Assembly (NCBI GenBank): GCA_013399855.1
Contig: VXAY01006688.1
Span: 1,616,615-1,680,614 of the forward strand
DNA: 64,000 nucleotides
Direction: 5' to 3'
Source of the DNA: Oxyruncus cristatus
Lineage: Eukaryota; Chordata; Aves; Passeriformes; Cotingidae
The notes below the pieces were generated by a model. The model had not been told where the DNA came from and made no database searches. It worked only from the letters and a program-made list of their open reading frames with translations. This document shows positions 1-11,866 of this stretch, in pieces. The first letter of the stretch is position 1. The number at the start of each line of letters is the position of its first letter. Both the position numbers and the translations under genes were made by a program.

Positions 1-844
1 TCTACATGATCAAGTGAAATAGTGCTTGAAAATCCTGTGTCAGAGTCTGTAGGTAAATGCCTTGACCCTGAGCTCTAAGAAGCTTGTTGTATATAAACCA
101 GTAGAAGCTTTTAGGTACCTTTATGAGTCCTGCTACTAGCCACGGCATAGGTGTCCTATTTATGACCATTTTGAGAACAAGAGGTGCCTAAATTGTAGCC
201 CTGGTGGTTACATCTGTGAGGTGATGTCTTGGAGGATGTTAAATAAATTTAAAACCTTGTTATACTGCTATCTTTTGTTGATACTTTGCAATCTATGGGC
301 AAAATCTATGAACTGTCTCTCCACATTTTAAAGACTGATACTCATATTGAATTTTTAGACAAGATATATATGTTAAAAGTAATGAATTTTTTATTGCTTG
401 AGAATTTTCAACGGTAGGAACATACTGAACCACTTCATCCACTCTGATGCTTTCACACAGTTGTGCCATATAGCAATAAATGTTTCAAGATCCATCTCAA
501 AACAAGATTTTTTTTTCTTGCAGAACTGCAAGTAGAACATGCCTCCTAAATTTTTCTTTGCTATTGAGATATTTTCTTTAAATTTCTACAGAAAATTAAT
601 TCAAATTCTGTTTTCTGCCTAATTTCTAACAAAACTCTCTGTACCTCGTGTGAGGTTACTCACCATTCTTTTCAGCAGTCCGTGTCTTCTAGTATATTTT
701 TAGGTCTCAGGGTATCTCTGTTTTAGTTTTGTCAATTTTTACAAGTTCATTCTCTATCTTTTTGATCACAAGGTGAACTCTCTGTTGCATATAATATTCA
801 CTCAGCATCTGTTACAATCAGAATACAGCATTTGAAATGCAGGC
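1..844. other. Unique AT-rich non-coding sequence
   Basis: No gene, RNA or recognisable repeat is seen. Stop codons are frequent in all frames. Only short homopolymer runs stand out. Confidence 0.6.
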
Positions 845-870
845 CATAAGTATTGTAAACAATACTTATG
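845..870. repeat. 26-bp near-perfect palindrome around a forkhead-type motif
   Basis: The two 12-base arms, CATAAGTATTGT and ACAATACTTATG, are exact reverse complements separated by only AA. The centre reads TTGTAAACAA, which contains GTAAACA, the known core for forkhead (FOX) transcription factors. The symmetry is seen directly. Binding is inference, and a chance palindrome in AT-rich DNA is possible. Confidence 0.7.
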
Positions 871-3800
871 GAAGAAGAAAAGAAGTTTCTCTGTGTGTCA
901 CAGTGCAATTAACAGTTGTAAGTCACCACCGAACATACCTTCATTACTCAGTATGCTTCAAGATTTTGTTGATGATTTTCATGATCTTATCATCCCATCA
1001 GTTCTTTATGAGCTTGAGATTTACTGGAAAACAGAAGTCTCTGCTTCCTTCCTGCCTATCCTCATTAATATTGAAGAAGTCTCTTCCAGACACAAGTTCG
1101 AGGTGCTCTCTTCCCAGGTGAGCTCAGTATTTTGGCCTTTTTAATTTTCTTGCAAATTAGTTTGGCAGTTCCATGAGAAGCACTGCCAGAAACTTGCCAA
1201 GGTACTTCTTGTTCAAACCTACAGTTGCCTTGCATAGAGTTGACTCCTGGTTCTTGAATATTCTTCAGGGGCTAGGGACTTAAAAGTTAGCTTGTCATGG
1301 AAAATTAAAGTCAATTCAATATCCTCTCAGAAGATCTTCACTGTGAAATGCACCTTCTGTCTTTATCTAAGTCATTTAACAAGATATTAGTAGTTTAGTT
1401 AAGCAGAGGAAACAACTGAACTTAAATAGCACTAGCAGTTTCACTCCGAAGAGGTGAAGTTCAGGGGAAGAAGATTGAATCTGCCTCCATAAGAAATAGT
1501 GGACCCCTGAACAGACCCTAAGCTGTAGTAGAAGTATGAAATCCAGCATACTTCCTTTATTTTCTTTTACAAAATCCAATTGCAGATGTGGGATGTGAAA
1601 CAACATAACAAAGACCTTAACTATGTAGGCTAATAAGCATCTCCAACTTGTTTGCTGAACGCTGGAAAGAAATACCTGATGGATTTCATCTTGGGATAAA
1701 TAAAGGAATAACTATATATATATATATATTATCTTTTTTGATATACAATTCTAAGAAGCCTTTGAACCTTCTTGGCCATTTTTTTTGGTATCTGTTTTAT
1801 TGATCAATTCTTTTGAATTAAAGTTTTTTTAATTAAATCTTTTTTTGTTTGATTTCTCTGACATCTGGACTGAGTGACAGTCAGTGAACAGGAATCAGAC
1901 AGTCTCTGAACAGGAATCTAAAAATTAGGTTATTGGAACCTTCTTGAATCACTCTCCAACTTAATATGATTCTCCTAGAAAGGTGAAGATTATGAGAAAT
2001 GCACACCTGCACAGACTAGTTTAGGAGCTGGTAGTGCTGAAGTCACTCAGCATATGTGCTGCTCAGGGCCACTATTAGCTAAAAAAGTTTCTTGGCATGG
2101 GCTGTGACAGTGGGAATGATGCCAGAGTCCTGAAGGCTAGGGAAGGATTTGTATAGGTTTGTACTCAGCACTCTCATTCTCTCTGTAATGGTGTCACTTA
2201 GTCCTCATGGACCTTCTAGATCCTTAGCTCGGGGGTGGAAGCTCACGCTATGAACCAGAGGTAACTCCTGCTTCTGATGATCTACCAAAGTTAATTTTGC
2301 AACTGACAGCAAAGTGCTGAGTTAGGTCCCCATTTAGCCTGTCTCACCTCTCTCTGCTCAGATTTGTGTTAGTGACAAGCAGCTTTGTTCAGGAAGGGAA
2401 TTAAAAGAAACTGTACATTGAAGTGGTCCTTAATTATTTAGAGAGGTTTTATTCTCCTCTGATTTCCCATGAACTCATATTGTACCCATCTGTGCAATGC
2501 AATCTTTTGTCTTTTAGCCAAACCACTGAACAGTAGATAAGTGTTTTGGATTACTGCCTTAAAATATGTCGATCAGATGAAGCCAATCTAGTTCTCTTGC
2601 ACTTACCTATAGGACATATAAGTAATTTTTGTCTCATGCTTATATGTGACACTTTTAAACTATTAGCACATTGATGTACATACTTATTTATGTTAACCTG
2701 GTGATTTTAGTAGTTTATATAACTAAAAGAATATAAGTCTTTGACAATATATTCTTCTTTGGCCCAAGGCAAATGATAGAAAATTAAGATGGAGAAGAAC
2801 TGAAATTCATCTCGGCTCTGGAGGTCTTCCTTGGTTCATGTAAAGGGCTTTGTAGTCTTTTCTGACAGTAAAATTTAGATTGAAAGTTGTTATATTTACT
2901 ATTGTAACACGTCAAGTAGTTTGAAACTTGGGTAAAAGCCTGTTGTATTAAACCTGGATAAAACTACATTGTAATTTACTCTTTGCCAAAACACTTGATT
3001 TGCATAGTGTCATTCAGATCAGAATCTGGAGAACTGTACATCAAAGAAATAACAGAGTATATAATTTACATGTATTTTTCATTTTTTATTTTCAGCAGTT
3101 TGACCAGAAGGAGCATTAGTTTGTCCGATCAGCTTCTGAATACTTCCATGTTTGTTTTACATTCCTAAGCTTCCTAAAGTCCTGAAACTTCATTTCTCTA
3201 AATTGTGTTTTCAGTTCATCATGAAAAGGTAGAGCACCAACTTGTACCTTTTTTTCCAACGATTAATCATTTGTTTAAAATGTTAAACAGTCTTACAGTT
3301 AAAAAGTGTGTCTATTGGCTATTTTAATTTGTAAAGTTTAGCTTCCTGATCATTGTTTTTATATTTCTGTTTGGTTTTGTTTGTTTGTTTGTTTTCCGCT
3401 AAGAGTTGCTTAGATTCCAGTATTTTCTTCTAATGAAGATAGTTCTGCACTGTAACAAGCATAGAGCTAAGGAGATTGAAATCATCTGTGCTCTCAGGTT
3501 AAGAACTCAGGAACCACTGATGGCTAGTCCCTGTGATATCTCCTGTTTTGTATTTTTTTTTTCACGAAGTCAAATGTGATAATAGAAAGCAGAATTCTCC
3601 TATAATTTTCATTATTTTATATCCATAGGTAAATTCCTCTACAAGATGTCTTACTTCTTTGCTCACAAAATCACAGAACACAGTAAAATTTTCTTACCTA
3701 TTCTTTTTGCCATCCACACGTTGGAGATTCACTTCTGCATACTAATAAAAGATTTTAATAATTCCCTTACTCTGATCCTTGCAACATCTCTTGTGGATAC

Positions 3801-5332
3801 GCGATCTGTAGATGGCAATATTCCTGGGTTTGAGAACTGTCAGTCTGCTACTGCTGCCTTTAATTTGTAGTATTTATCTTGCTAATGTGAAATTCTTAAT
3901 CATAAAATAATAATTGTAAAAAGTCAAACAGTTATAAAGTTCTGAGAAAATTGTGTGCACTTAGTTTCCATTATCAAATAACCAGTAATAGCATCAAGGA
4001 ATTAATTTCTATAGCTGTCATGTTGAAATGATGCTTGTCTCTGGACACAGAGTTCAGACAAAGCTCTTCCTTGTCTGAACACAAAAAATATAGTTTCAAC
4101 CAGTGTGCTTAACAGTGCGTCTGTACACATAGTATGCAATTCTTTCACTGTCATATATACAAAGCTGGTACATAATTTCTCATCTGCACCAATAACTAAA
4201 TAGACCATGGGTGTACTTTGAATACACACTGTCTGACCTTGAAGCTCTCTACCTAAATGAGAGGACTTCTGTAGGAGGTATAATAATCAGCTGGAGCACA
4301 GTGCAACCATTCTAGTTTTTTAAGACTAATTTTGACATTGATTTATTATGTTTTGCTGGGAAAACCACATCTTTTCTGGTCAAGAATGAAATAACTATTA
4401 CCTCTGCCTATCTATCTAATATATAATAATGGAGAGTCATTCAACATTGGAAAGTAGCTTAGGAGCCTCAGAAGAAAGACACAAAAATTTAATGTATTTT
4501 TGCAAAATATTATCTAAGACAAAGTCCTGCAAGAAATTACATTCATCACTGTTTTCTGAATTAGAGCCTAAAACACAACTGTTGATGTACATCAGTTGCA
4601 GAGTGGATGTTTAAAAACAAGGCTCGTCACATATACCTACACAAATCATGAAAGAGATCTATTTACAGAAGTCTGTCTCTTTAGAGACATGAGAAATTGA
4701 ATGTGTTGTACTCAAGAGGTGTTAATTTTATTGCTTTTGGATGCTGGGGTGATTAATAGTATAAAAACAAAGTAGCTAAATTGATACACATTTCTTATTG
4801 CAATTTTATTGTTTTTTGAGTTTTTGAATTTCTTATTTCAAAATGTTTCATAAAGACAAGTTACAATATGAAGAAAACTTCTAAATTTGTTGTTGGTTTT
4901 TTTTTTTTTTTTCTTATTCTCATTTTTCTCTCTAGAGTGTGCTCTTTGTTTCATGATTTTTGAGAAAATAGCTGTAGTTTCGACAGATCTTGTGTTCAAC
5001 ACAGAAAAAAACATTTTGATTCTATATTCAAAATCTGTCAAGTTTCTTTTACATGAATAAAAATGGATTGAAAAATATATGAGCTGAATTGGGAAGCAAA
5101 ATGTGAAGTTCTTTTTGCCATTCCTACACAAAATATTAATGATGTTGAAGAAAACCCAAACAGACCTGCCAAACCTTCCACTACATTTCTATTTCATTGC
5201 TCTACATTACTACATGTCAATGTCATCTGCTAGACAATGGGAAGGTAGAAAGTGCAAAGGGATTGGATGGAGTGAAGAAGGGACAAAAGAAATAAGGTTG
5301 ATAGCAGTCAGTGAAAAAGTTTTAAATTTGGG
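871..5332. other. Unique non-coding sequence with minor simple repeats
   Basis: No gene or dispersed repeat is recognised. It holds a short (TA)n run at about 1713-1730, a (GTTT)n run at about 3374-3395 and a T-run at about 4898-4912. The open frames are short and resemble no family I know. An older, diverged repeat could be hidden here. Confidence 0.5.
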
Positions 5333-5772
5333 TGTAGTGGGTTGGACTTGGCTGGACACCAGTTGCCCACCAAGTCTCTCTATCACTCAGAGGAGAAAAA
5401 AACCCCAGGGATCAAGATAAGGCAGTTTAATAAAGCAAAAACAAAGGTTGCATACGTGAAAGGAAAGGAAAACAAAAGGTTTTATTCTCTACTTCCCATC
5501 AGCAGGCAATGTCTGGTCACTTCTCAGGCAGTTTCAGCGTGCATAGTGGTTGCTTGGGAAGCCAGGTATCTTAATAACAAATGCCCTGCCCACGCCCTCC
5601 CTCCCCCACACCTGCCTCCCCCTTTCTATTAACTTTATTGCTGAGCAGACAGCATATGGTATGGAATTTCCCTTTTGGTCAGTTGGTGTCAGCTGTCTCC
5701 TCTCAAGACTTTGCCCACCCTCAGCTTACTGGTTGGAGGGAGTATTGGAGAGATGGCAGTGATGCTGTTCTG
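5333..5772 (-). mobile_element. Avian endogenous retrovirus LTR fragment, minus strand
   Basis: On the plus strand the block begins TGTAGTGGGTTGGACTTGGC, the reverse complement of a retroviral LTR 3' end finishing in CA. Around 5645-5700 it carries the reverse complement of the U3 core CAGCTGAC...CAACTGACCA...GGGAATTCCATACCATATG-like sequence, shared with the LTRs at 12304 and 62532. It breaks off near 5772 before the expected LTR 5' end, so it is truncated. No internal retroviral genes adjoin it. Family assignment (ERVL-like avian LTR) is from memory of avian repeats and is less certain than the LTR call. Confidence 0.65.
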
Positions 5773-8582
5773 GGGCCTGTTCATCCTGACCTTATGATTT
5801 CCAGGATTTCCTATGAAGTTGAACAATACGGAAGTGATACTGCACAGAGTGGGATCTAAATGAGGTGCGTTTTGCAGGGTCTTTGTATTGTCTTTTATTG
5901 CAGCCACTGAAAATGTCAGTGGTACAGTTTCTAACAGTGAAGGGCCCAAACTGTTTAAATCAACAGATTTGTTGAGGTTTTTGCCCATTTTCCAGTCACT
6001 CATTTATCTGATTTTTATCAACATTTGTTTTAGTGAAACATGTCTATCACATGTCTGTGATGACTGACCTTTACCCCACTCAAGTGATTATTCAATAACT
6101 TTCTAAGTGATTGGTAACACTATCCAGGACAGCCTATGAGATCTTTCTGTGAAGTAAGAACTTGAATGTATTTTGTATGAAACAATCATGGAATAAAATT
6201 TAAAAATGATCTGTCAAGCATGAACCAGAAGATACCTGCACCTGCTTTGTGCCTTATCTACTAACTCTGGTAGTCAAGCATGTCACCAAGTTTGGGGGCT
6301 TTTCTTGGGAGGTAGTATCTATTTTCTGTTTGCTATGAATCTTGGAGACTTTTTCAGAATACGGGAGAAGATGTTTCTTAATCTTACAATAATTTGCAAT
6401 ATAGTATAAATATCATTGCAAGTATCAGTCACAGATTACCTTTTTTTCCGGTCAAATCGAATTAGTCAAGAATAGCTTCCCATCTTATTGATACTAATGC
6501 CTTCCTCCTCTTTCAGCCTTACTACAGATTGATAGAGATCCACACATCATCCTATCCCGTTTAAAATTTTGTTATCCTTGTTACCATATCATTTAGCTCT
6601 CTGACATGTAAAATTATTAAAGCTGAGCCTGGATACTATGACAGTGCAGTTCACTTCGTAAGTGGTCTCAGATCAGGCAGACAAATTTGTATGCTTTCAG
6701 GCATATTTCAAAGAAGATTTTAGCCTCAGGAATTTAAAAATCTCCCAAATTTTTACTAGTTGCTTTCGAAGAAATCCAAAGGAACAAACAAAAACTTATG
6801 CTCAGGAGAAAAATTTTTAGAATAGACTTCATTTTTTTTCTACTTTAAGTACTTTAAGACTTTTCTGAAAAGGTCCCTGAGATTGGTGGCAAGCTGGAAA
6901 TGTTATTCATGAAACAAGTGGTAAAACATATTTTCATCTAGGTACCACTGTCCTTATAAAATGACCTTTTTGTTCCTCTCAGTGACGGAATATTGTTTAG
7001 AGACTGAGAAAGAAATGAAAAGAGGGAAAAATATCTCTTGCAGCACTTTCTTCTCAGCAAAGGTTAAGTAGGACTTATGCTTTTTGTGGTTGTTGTTGTT
7101 TTTTGTTTTGTTTTGGTTTGGTTTTTTTTGGGGGGTGTTTTGGTTTTTTGGGGACTTTTTTTTCTTCTCCTAAGAGCAAGACAGTGAGACTCATACAGGA
7201 GAGAGATTTCCAAATAGCTGTGAGAAGGATTCAATTTTAAATAAGGGATAAGATGACAAGAATCATTTTTTGCCACTGCTGGCTTTACTGTTTCCCTCAG
7301 AAGTGAATATTGACTTGAATGTAGAGGACAGTGAGCAGTTTCATTGACTTGGGATGAGAGAAAAAGCCAGACCCTTCATTTGTGATCTGCACCAGACTGT
7401 CCTTAAGTAATCTTCCACTGCTGACACATGTTCTTCCTTTTTTCTACAAGTATTCACATTTGCATTCTGGGTGATAGTCTGAAATATAACCAAAACTTGA
7501 GTCTGTAATCAGCTCTATTCAGCCAGATCCTGCTACCAGTGCATTGCTTGTTTCCTTTTACCTTCTTTGTATGTGCCTTGTTTCTTAATATCCTTTACAA
7601 TATACATGCCGAGTAGCACTCAGGCTTGATTTACATGTACAAAGCATTTGTGCACAGAGGAGCAATCACAGCAAGTTTATACACAACCCATCATTAATCT
7701 GTTCAGCCGTGCATTCCCGTGTTAGCATGGAGACACATTGACTTTCCAGAATCACACAGGGCAAAATTCACTGCTGTTACAAGGGCTCAGCACAAGTTTT
7801 CCCCTCCGTGATATGTGAGTAATATTATCCACTTAACATCAGCAGGCTGCAGCTCTGAAGCTCAAGTCATTAGCATTTGTAAAATACATCAAAAACCTGA
7901 AGTGAAATACATTATCTGCAGAAAAAATGATGCAAATATAAAAAAAAATATGTTACCAAGTGAATTACCCTTTTTCATTAGCAATGGCATTTCCCCTGTT
8001 CCTGTATGTCTGCCATCCTCACGTTCTGTGAATGTTTTCTGATATACAAAATCTCACATCCATTTTCATGTCTAATTTTCCAGAGTCAAGTCCTCAAATA
8101 AAACTAAACTGAAGTGAGAAGTGGCTATAGTTTTTAGGTCTCAGCAGCTTTTAGGAGAAGCATTAATTTTCTTTGGTAACTCCTCAAAAAATCCCTAAAA
8201 AACATCCTCCCCTATGATATTTTTCTGCAAGTCTTGAGTTAAACTGAGAAAGCTTTATCCTGATTAAAATCTTCAAAGTTGTTTTGTCTACTGAAAACAG
8301 TGGAAGTCCCTGTGAAATAGTGGTGCTTATTATTCCCTATACATTAAGATCGCATCATCTACTTTCTTACTTTGCTTTGCTGTTTTAGATGCTTGTATAC
8401 ATTTCAACTAATACCAAGTTGCTAGTGAGCCTTCAGCCATATAAATTCTCAAAAAAATATCCTAAACTTGTCCATAGGTGACTTCATTTCTTAGACAAAA
8501 AGATACGATAATCTTGTGAAACTTGAGGAACTAGTTTTTCTCAGGAAAACATTACAGAGAGGGATCTATAATTTTGTCAAGA
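5773..8582. other. Unique non-coding sequence
   Basis: No gene is supported. A T/G-rich low-complexity patch sits at 7081-7170. The stretch at about 7600-7800 is repeat-free and looks compositionally more even than its surroundings, but nothing in it can be named. Confidence 0.5.
7081..7170. repeat. T/G-rich low-complexity tract
   Basis: The plus strand is almost only T and G here: GTT repeats, then T-runs broken by G-runs of four to six. The long lysine/threonine-rich frame read on the opposite strand is a product of this composition, not a gene. Confidence 0.85.
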
Positions 8583-8812
8583 TCCTGAACACAAGGAAGA
8601 ACTTTACTGTGTGTGTGACCACACACTGGAACAGATTCCCCAGAGAGGTTCTGGAATCTCCCTCATTGGAATATTCAAGAACTTTCTCATTGTTTTGTAA
8701 TGTGTTCAAGGATGACCCTGTTTGAGAGGGAGGTTTAGACCAGATGACCTACTGTGGTCCCTTCCAACCTTAGCCGTTCTGTGATCCCATGATTCTGTGA
8801 TTCTGAGATCAT
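8583..8812 (+). mobile_element. CR1 LINE 3' fragment
   Basis: The segment matches the 3' end of avian CR1. A remnant of the ORF2 C-terminus appears near 8625-8665 (residues like HWNRFPREVLESPS). The conserved 3' UTR follows, with ACCAGATGACCTACTGTGGTC-type sequence, CCCTTCCAACC and terminal TTCTGTGAT repeats at 8777-8805. It is 5'-truncated, as is usual for CR1. No reverse transcriptase part remains. Confidence 0.92.
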
Positions 8813-9893
8813 ACTTTCTTGCTAGTGGACAGTACTCTTGCTCTAAGATTTACAATTCAATTTTCATAAACTTTAATTAATTATTTAAAATAATATTAAT
8901 TATGTGTTCCAGAGTGTTTAAATACAGGTTTTTAATTGTCATAATTTTTTGACTGTACTAACAAAAATAATTTTAATCTGTAGCTCACCCACAGAGGAAT
9001 CAGTATGTAGCAGATTTTTGCTGAAGTCTATTTAAACAACAAAAATATTCTTGCCACAGATGTGAGAGAAGAACTAGCCGTAATAAATTCCCTGAGCTTT
9101 AAGAAACTGAAAAAATGAGGATTTAGAGATGGAATTTCAGGCCATTTCTTAATATAAGACTTCTGAAGCTGCATACATATATTATTATCCTTCTTACGAC
9201 ACAGGCAATTCTTATGCAGGCTTTTGTTAAATCTTAGCCTTTCTCTAATGCTTATCTTTCACTAAAAAGTGAATAAGAGAGATAAAATGGCAAAATCAGG
9301 TTAAAATAATTTTGGTTGCACAAGTCTCAATAAGTACTAAGACATTTTGGAAAAGATATATTGCTAAACGCAACTGTGTCTCTATTTTTTTAAGCTTTAT
9401 CATGACATATTTCTTAAAAGAAATCATATTTATTTGTTAGAATTTGCACCATTTCTCTGTTGCAATTTATCCTTTAATAAAATAAATTAGGTCAGAATGT
9501 TCAAAACAGAGAACCTGATTGTTCCTAATGTAGGGTTTGAGTCACAAGCTGACATAAAAACCTTCAGCACTTGGAGAGAGTAATTCAGTCACTGAAAAGC
9601 TCTGACTTCTCCATCTTCATCATTCATTAGGAACTTCGAAATTACAAGTCTGCAATTCTAATTACCAGTCACTTCACCTAACCCCTGCCATGCAGAATTT
9701 AAGTCTAGGAACTTCAGCAATGATTCTAAATTAGTTTTCTAATTTCTTTTTTGTATTTCAAGTGAAAAGATATATGAACCTGCTTGAATGGGTCAGATCC
9801 CTCCATTTCTGTCAGTTCATTTGTAGCAAGGAGATGCTTTGTACTAGGAGCTTATTTAGCTTCCCAGGATATTTTCCCTTGCATATCACAGCC
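8813..9893. other. Unique AT-rich non-coding sequence
   Basis: No gene or recognisable repeat is seen. It includes an AT-dense stretch at about 8870-8910. Confidence 0.55.
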
Positions 9894-10325
9894 TGTTGTG
9901 GTTTAGGAATGGTATTCTCCAATTTAGTACTCCCACTAGAAAGGCTATACACCATTCTGGTCCCCCCCTCCAGTGGGAGATACAAAAGGCAAAGATCACC
10001 TGTTGAGATAAGAACAATTTACTGGAAACAGCAATAAATTAAGAAAATGAACAGTAACAGCAACAATACTAATAAAGAATGGTATAAGACAAAGAAACTA
10101 TTTACATGGGAAAACTTCTGACAATAAACAAATACTGGACCATTCCTCCCACCATATTTTCTTCACTGGAAGGAACCCCTTCTGCCTGGAAGCGAGAAGG
10201 AGTTCCTTTCCCCTGCCCTTGGCAATGATGTGAGATGATATCAAATAACATTAGCATCCTGACCATGCCCCCTCCTGGCTACTGCAAAAAAAAAATAGCC
10301 CTGTCCTGGCTAAAATCAGTGTACA
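9894..10325 (-). mobile_element. Avian endogenous retrovirus solo LTR, minus strand
   Basis: Read on the plus strand, the unit starts TGTTGTGGTTTAGG and ends TGTACA, so both ends show the TG...CA signature. Internal landmarks fit an avian LTR in reverse: the AAGATCACCTGTTGAGATAAG-like block, an A-rich stretch with CAGCAATAAATTAAG, and a terminal GCCCTGTCCTGGCTAAAATC-like block. It is about 432 bp. I could not find matching target-site copies: flanks CAGCC and ACCTT differ. No internal retroviral sequence adjoins it, so it is best read as a solo LTR. Confidence 0.75.
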
Positions 10326-10539
10326 ACCTTATCTGGGTTACAAGCTCTGGAATAGCTCACGGTTTAAGCGGTGAACTCTGTTAAAGAAGTGTAATTTCAG
10401 ATGCACAATCTAAATGCAGGGTTTTTTGATTTTTAATCCTGACAATATTGTTAAAATTGAATTGTACCCCGAAGAAAAAGTTCACGAAAAATAACATTTC
10501 TCACATTTATGTAATATTTGATTTAATTTTCCCTTTTAC
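10326..10539. other. Short unique spacer between LTR and CR1
   Basis: No recognisable content. It separates the minus-strand LTR from the plus-strand CR1 copy. Confidence 0.5.
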
Positions 10540-10667
10540 CATGTAAGAGGTGTTCAACTCTTTCTTTGCCTCTATCTTAACATGGGTGATGGACCAAGGG
10601 GTCTCAGTACCCTGAGCTGGAGGACCATGACTGCGAGAATGATCAACTCCCAGTTTACCCTGAAATT

Positions 10668-10880
10668 GTGCAGAATCTGCTGCTCCAACTGGATCCCTAC
10701 AAATCCATGAGGCTTGAGGGGATTCATCCAAGAATCCTGAAAGAGTGGCTGATGTTATCTCAAAAACCTCTTTTGATGATTTTTGAGTGGTCTTGGGAAC
10801 CTGGAGAAGTCCCAGCTGACTGGAAGCTGGCAAATATTGTCCCATTAGAGGAAGGGCTAGAAGGAGGACTGCAGAAATGA
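10668..10880 (+). pseudogene. Remnant of CR1 ORF2 (N-terminal part of reverse transcriptase)
   Basis: An open frame of about 70 codons carries the CR1 ORF2 segment that precedes the catalytic palm: LDPYKSM...GIHPRILKE, then GEVPADWKLANIVPLE. In intact CR1 this is followed by a KKG...DPGNYRPVSLTS-type block; here that block and everything up to the thumb region are deleted. It is a dead fragment of a retrotransposon gene, not a host gene. Confidence 0.9.
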
Positions 10881-11080
10881 CAGGCTGCACCTGGGATGGG
10901 TCAACCCTGGATGTACATACAGACTGGGGAATGAGATGTTGGAAAGCAGTGCTGCAGAAAGGGACTTGGGGGTCCTGGTGGATGGCAAGTTGAACATGTG
11001 TCAGCAGTGCCCTGGCAGCCAGGAGGGCCAACAGTGTCCTGGGGGGCACCAGGCAAAGCATCGCCAGCCAGTCAAGGGAT

Positions 11081-11392
11081 GTGATTGTCCAGCTCTGCTC
11101 TGCACTGGGGCGGCCTCACCTTGAATATTGTGTGCAGTTTTGGGCACCACAGTATATTAAGTTATCACAGAGTGTCCAAAGGAGGACAACAAAGATGGTG
11201 AAGGGCCTTGAGGGGAAGCCGTATGAGGAGCAGCTGAGGTCACTTGGTCTGTTCAGCCTGGAGAAGAGGAGACTGAGGGGAGACCTCATTGCAATCTACA
11301 AATTCCTTGTGAGGGGAAGAGGAGGGGTAGGCGCTGATCTGTTCTCTGTGGTGACCAGGGACAGGACCCGAGGGAATGTCCTGAAGTTGTGA
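11081..11392 (+). pseudogene. Remnant of CR1 ORF2 (C-terminal region)
   Basis: An open frame of about 103 codons matches the well-known CR1 ORF2 C-terminus: [47 protein letters not shown], then [13 protein letters not shown]. The match to CR1 is strong by eye. It lacks the polymerase domain, and the start codon is incidental. Confidence 0.92.
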
Positions 11393-11637
11393 CAGGGGAG
11401 GTTTAGGTTGGATATTAGAAAAAGATTCTTCACCCAGAGGGTGGTTGGGCACTGGAACAGGCTCCCCAGGGAAGTGGTCAGAGCACCAAGCCTGACAGAG
11501 TTCAAGAAGCATTTGGATGATACTCTCAGGTACATGGTGTGACTCTTGGGGATAGTCCTGTGCAGGCTAAGAGTTGGACTCAATGATCACTGTGGGTCCC
11601 TCCCAACTCATCATGTTCTGTGATTCTGTGATACTGT

Positions 11638-11866
11638 GAGGTTTGGGTTGGATATGAGGAAAAAATTTTTCACCTATAAGTTGTTTGAGCATGAGAACAG
11701 GCTCCACAGGGAAGTGGTCACAGCACCAAGCCAGATGGAATTCAAGAAGTGTTTGGACAATGCTCTCAGGCATGTGGTTCTTGGGGTGCCCTGCACAAGC
11801 TTAGGAGTTGGACTCGATGATCCTGATAGGTCCCTTCCAACTGAGCATATTCTATGATTTTGCATA
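11638..11866 (+). mobile_element. Second CR1 LINE 3' fragment, joined to the first
   Basis: Directly after the terminal repeats of the preceding CR1, the 3' region of the same CR1 type starts again with GGTTTGGGTTGGATATGAGG. It runs through ACAGGCTCCACAGGGAAGTGG and AGGAGTTGGACTCGATGATC to TTCTATGATTTTG at 11850-11863. It is a separate, 5'-truncated copy of about 225 bp. The two copies differ at many positions, so they are not a fresh duplication. Confidence 0.9.

Larger units (their letters stand above)
10540..11637 (+). mobile_element. CR1 LINE copy with internal deletion of the reverse transcriptase core
   Basis: This is the longest recent CR1 copy. The first part (10540-10868) decodes to the start of the CR1 ORF2 reverse transcriptase, with residues like IHPRILKEWLMLS and GEVPADWKLANIVP near 10720-10845. 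The sequence then jumps at about 10868-10885 to a far more C-terminal part ([18 protein letters not shown], then [20 protein letters not shown], then [20 protein letters not shown], to 11392). The stretch that should hold the KAFD and FADD motifs is absent. The frame also shifts near 11080. The 3' UTR follows, ending in TTCTGTGATTCTGTGATACTG repeats at about 11615-11637. It cannot encode a working protein. Confidence 0.93.

Noticed and set aside
4838..5131. 97-codon minus-strand frame with a lysine run
   Set aside because: The lysine run comes from a poly-T tract, and the remainder shows no domain or codon bias.
7722..7735. GTTAGCATGGAGAC as an RFX X-box
   Set aside because: The first half-site lacks the required C after the purine, so the match to the X-box consensus is poor.
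10507..11061. 184-codon minus-strand frame, the longest in the window
   Set aside because: It lies antisense to the CR1 ORF2 remnant and 3' part, whose plus-strand translation matches CR1. The minus frame has no known motif.
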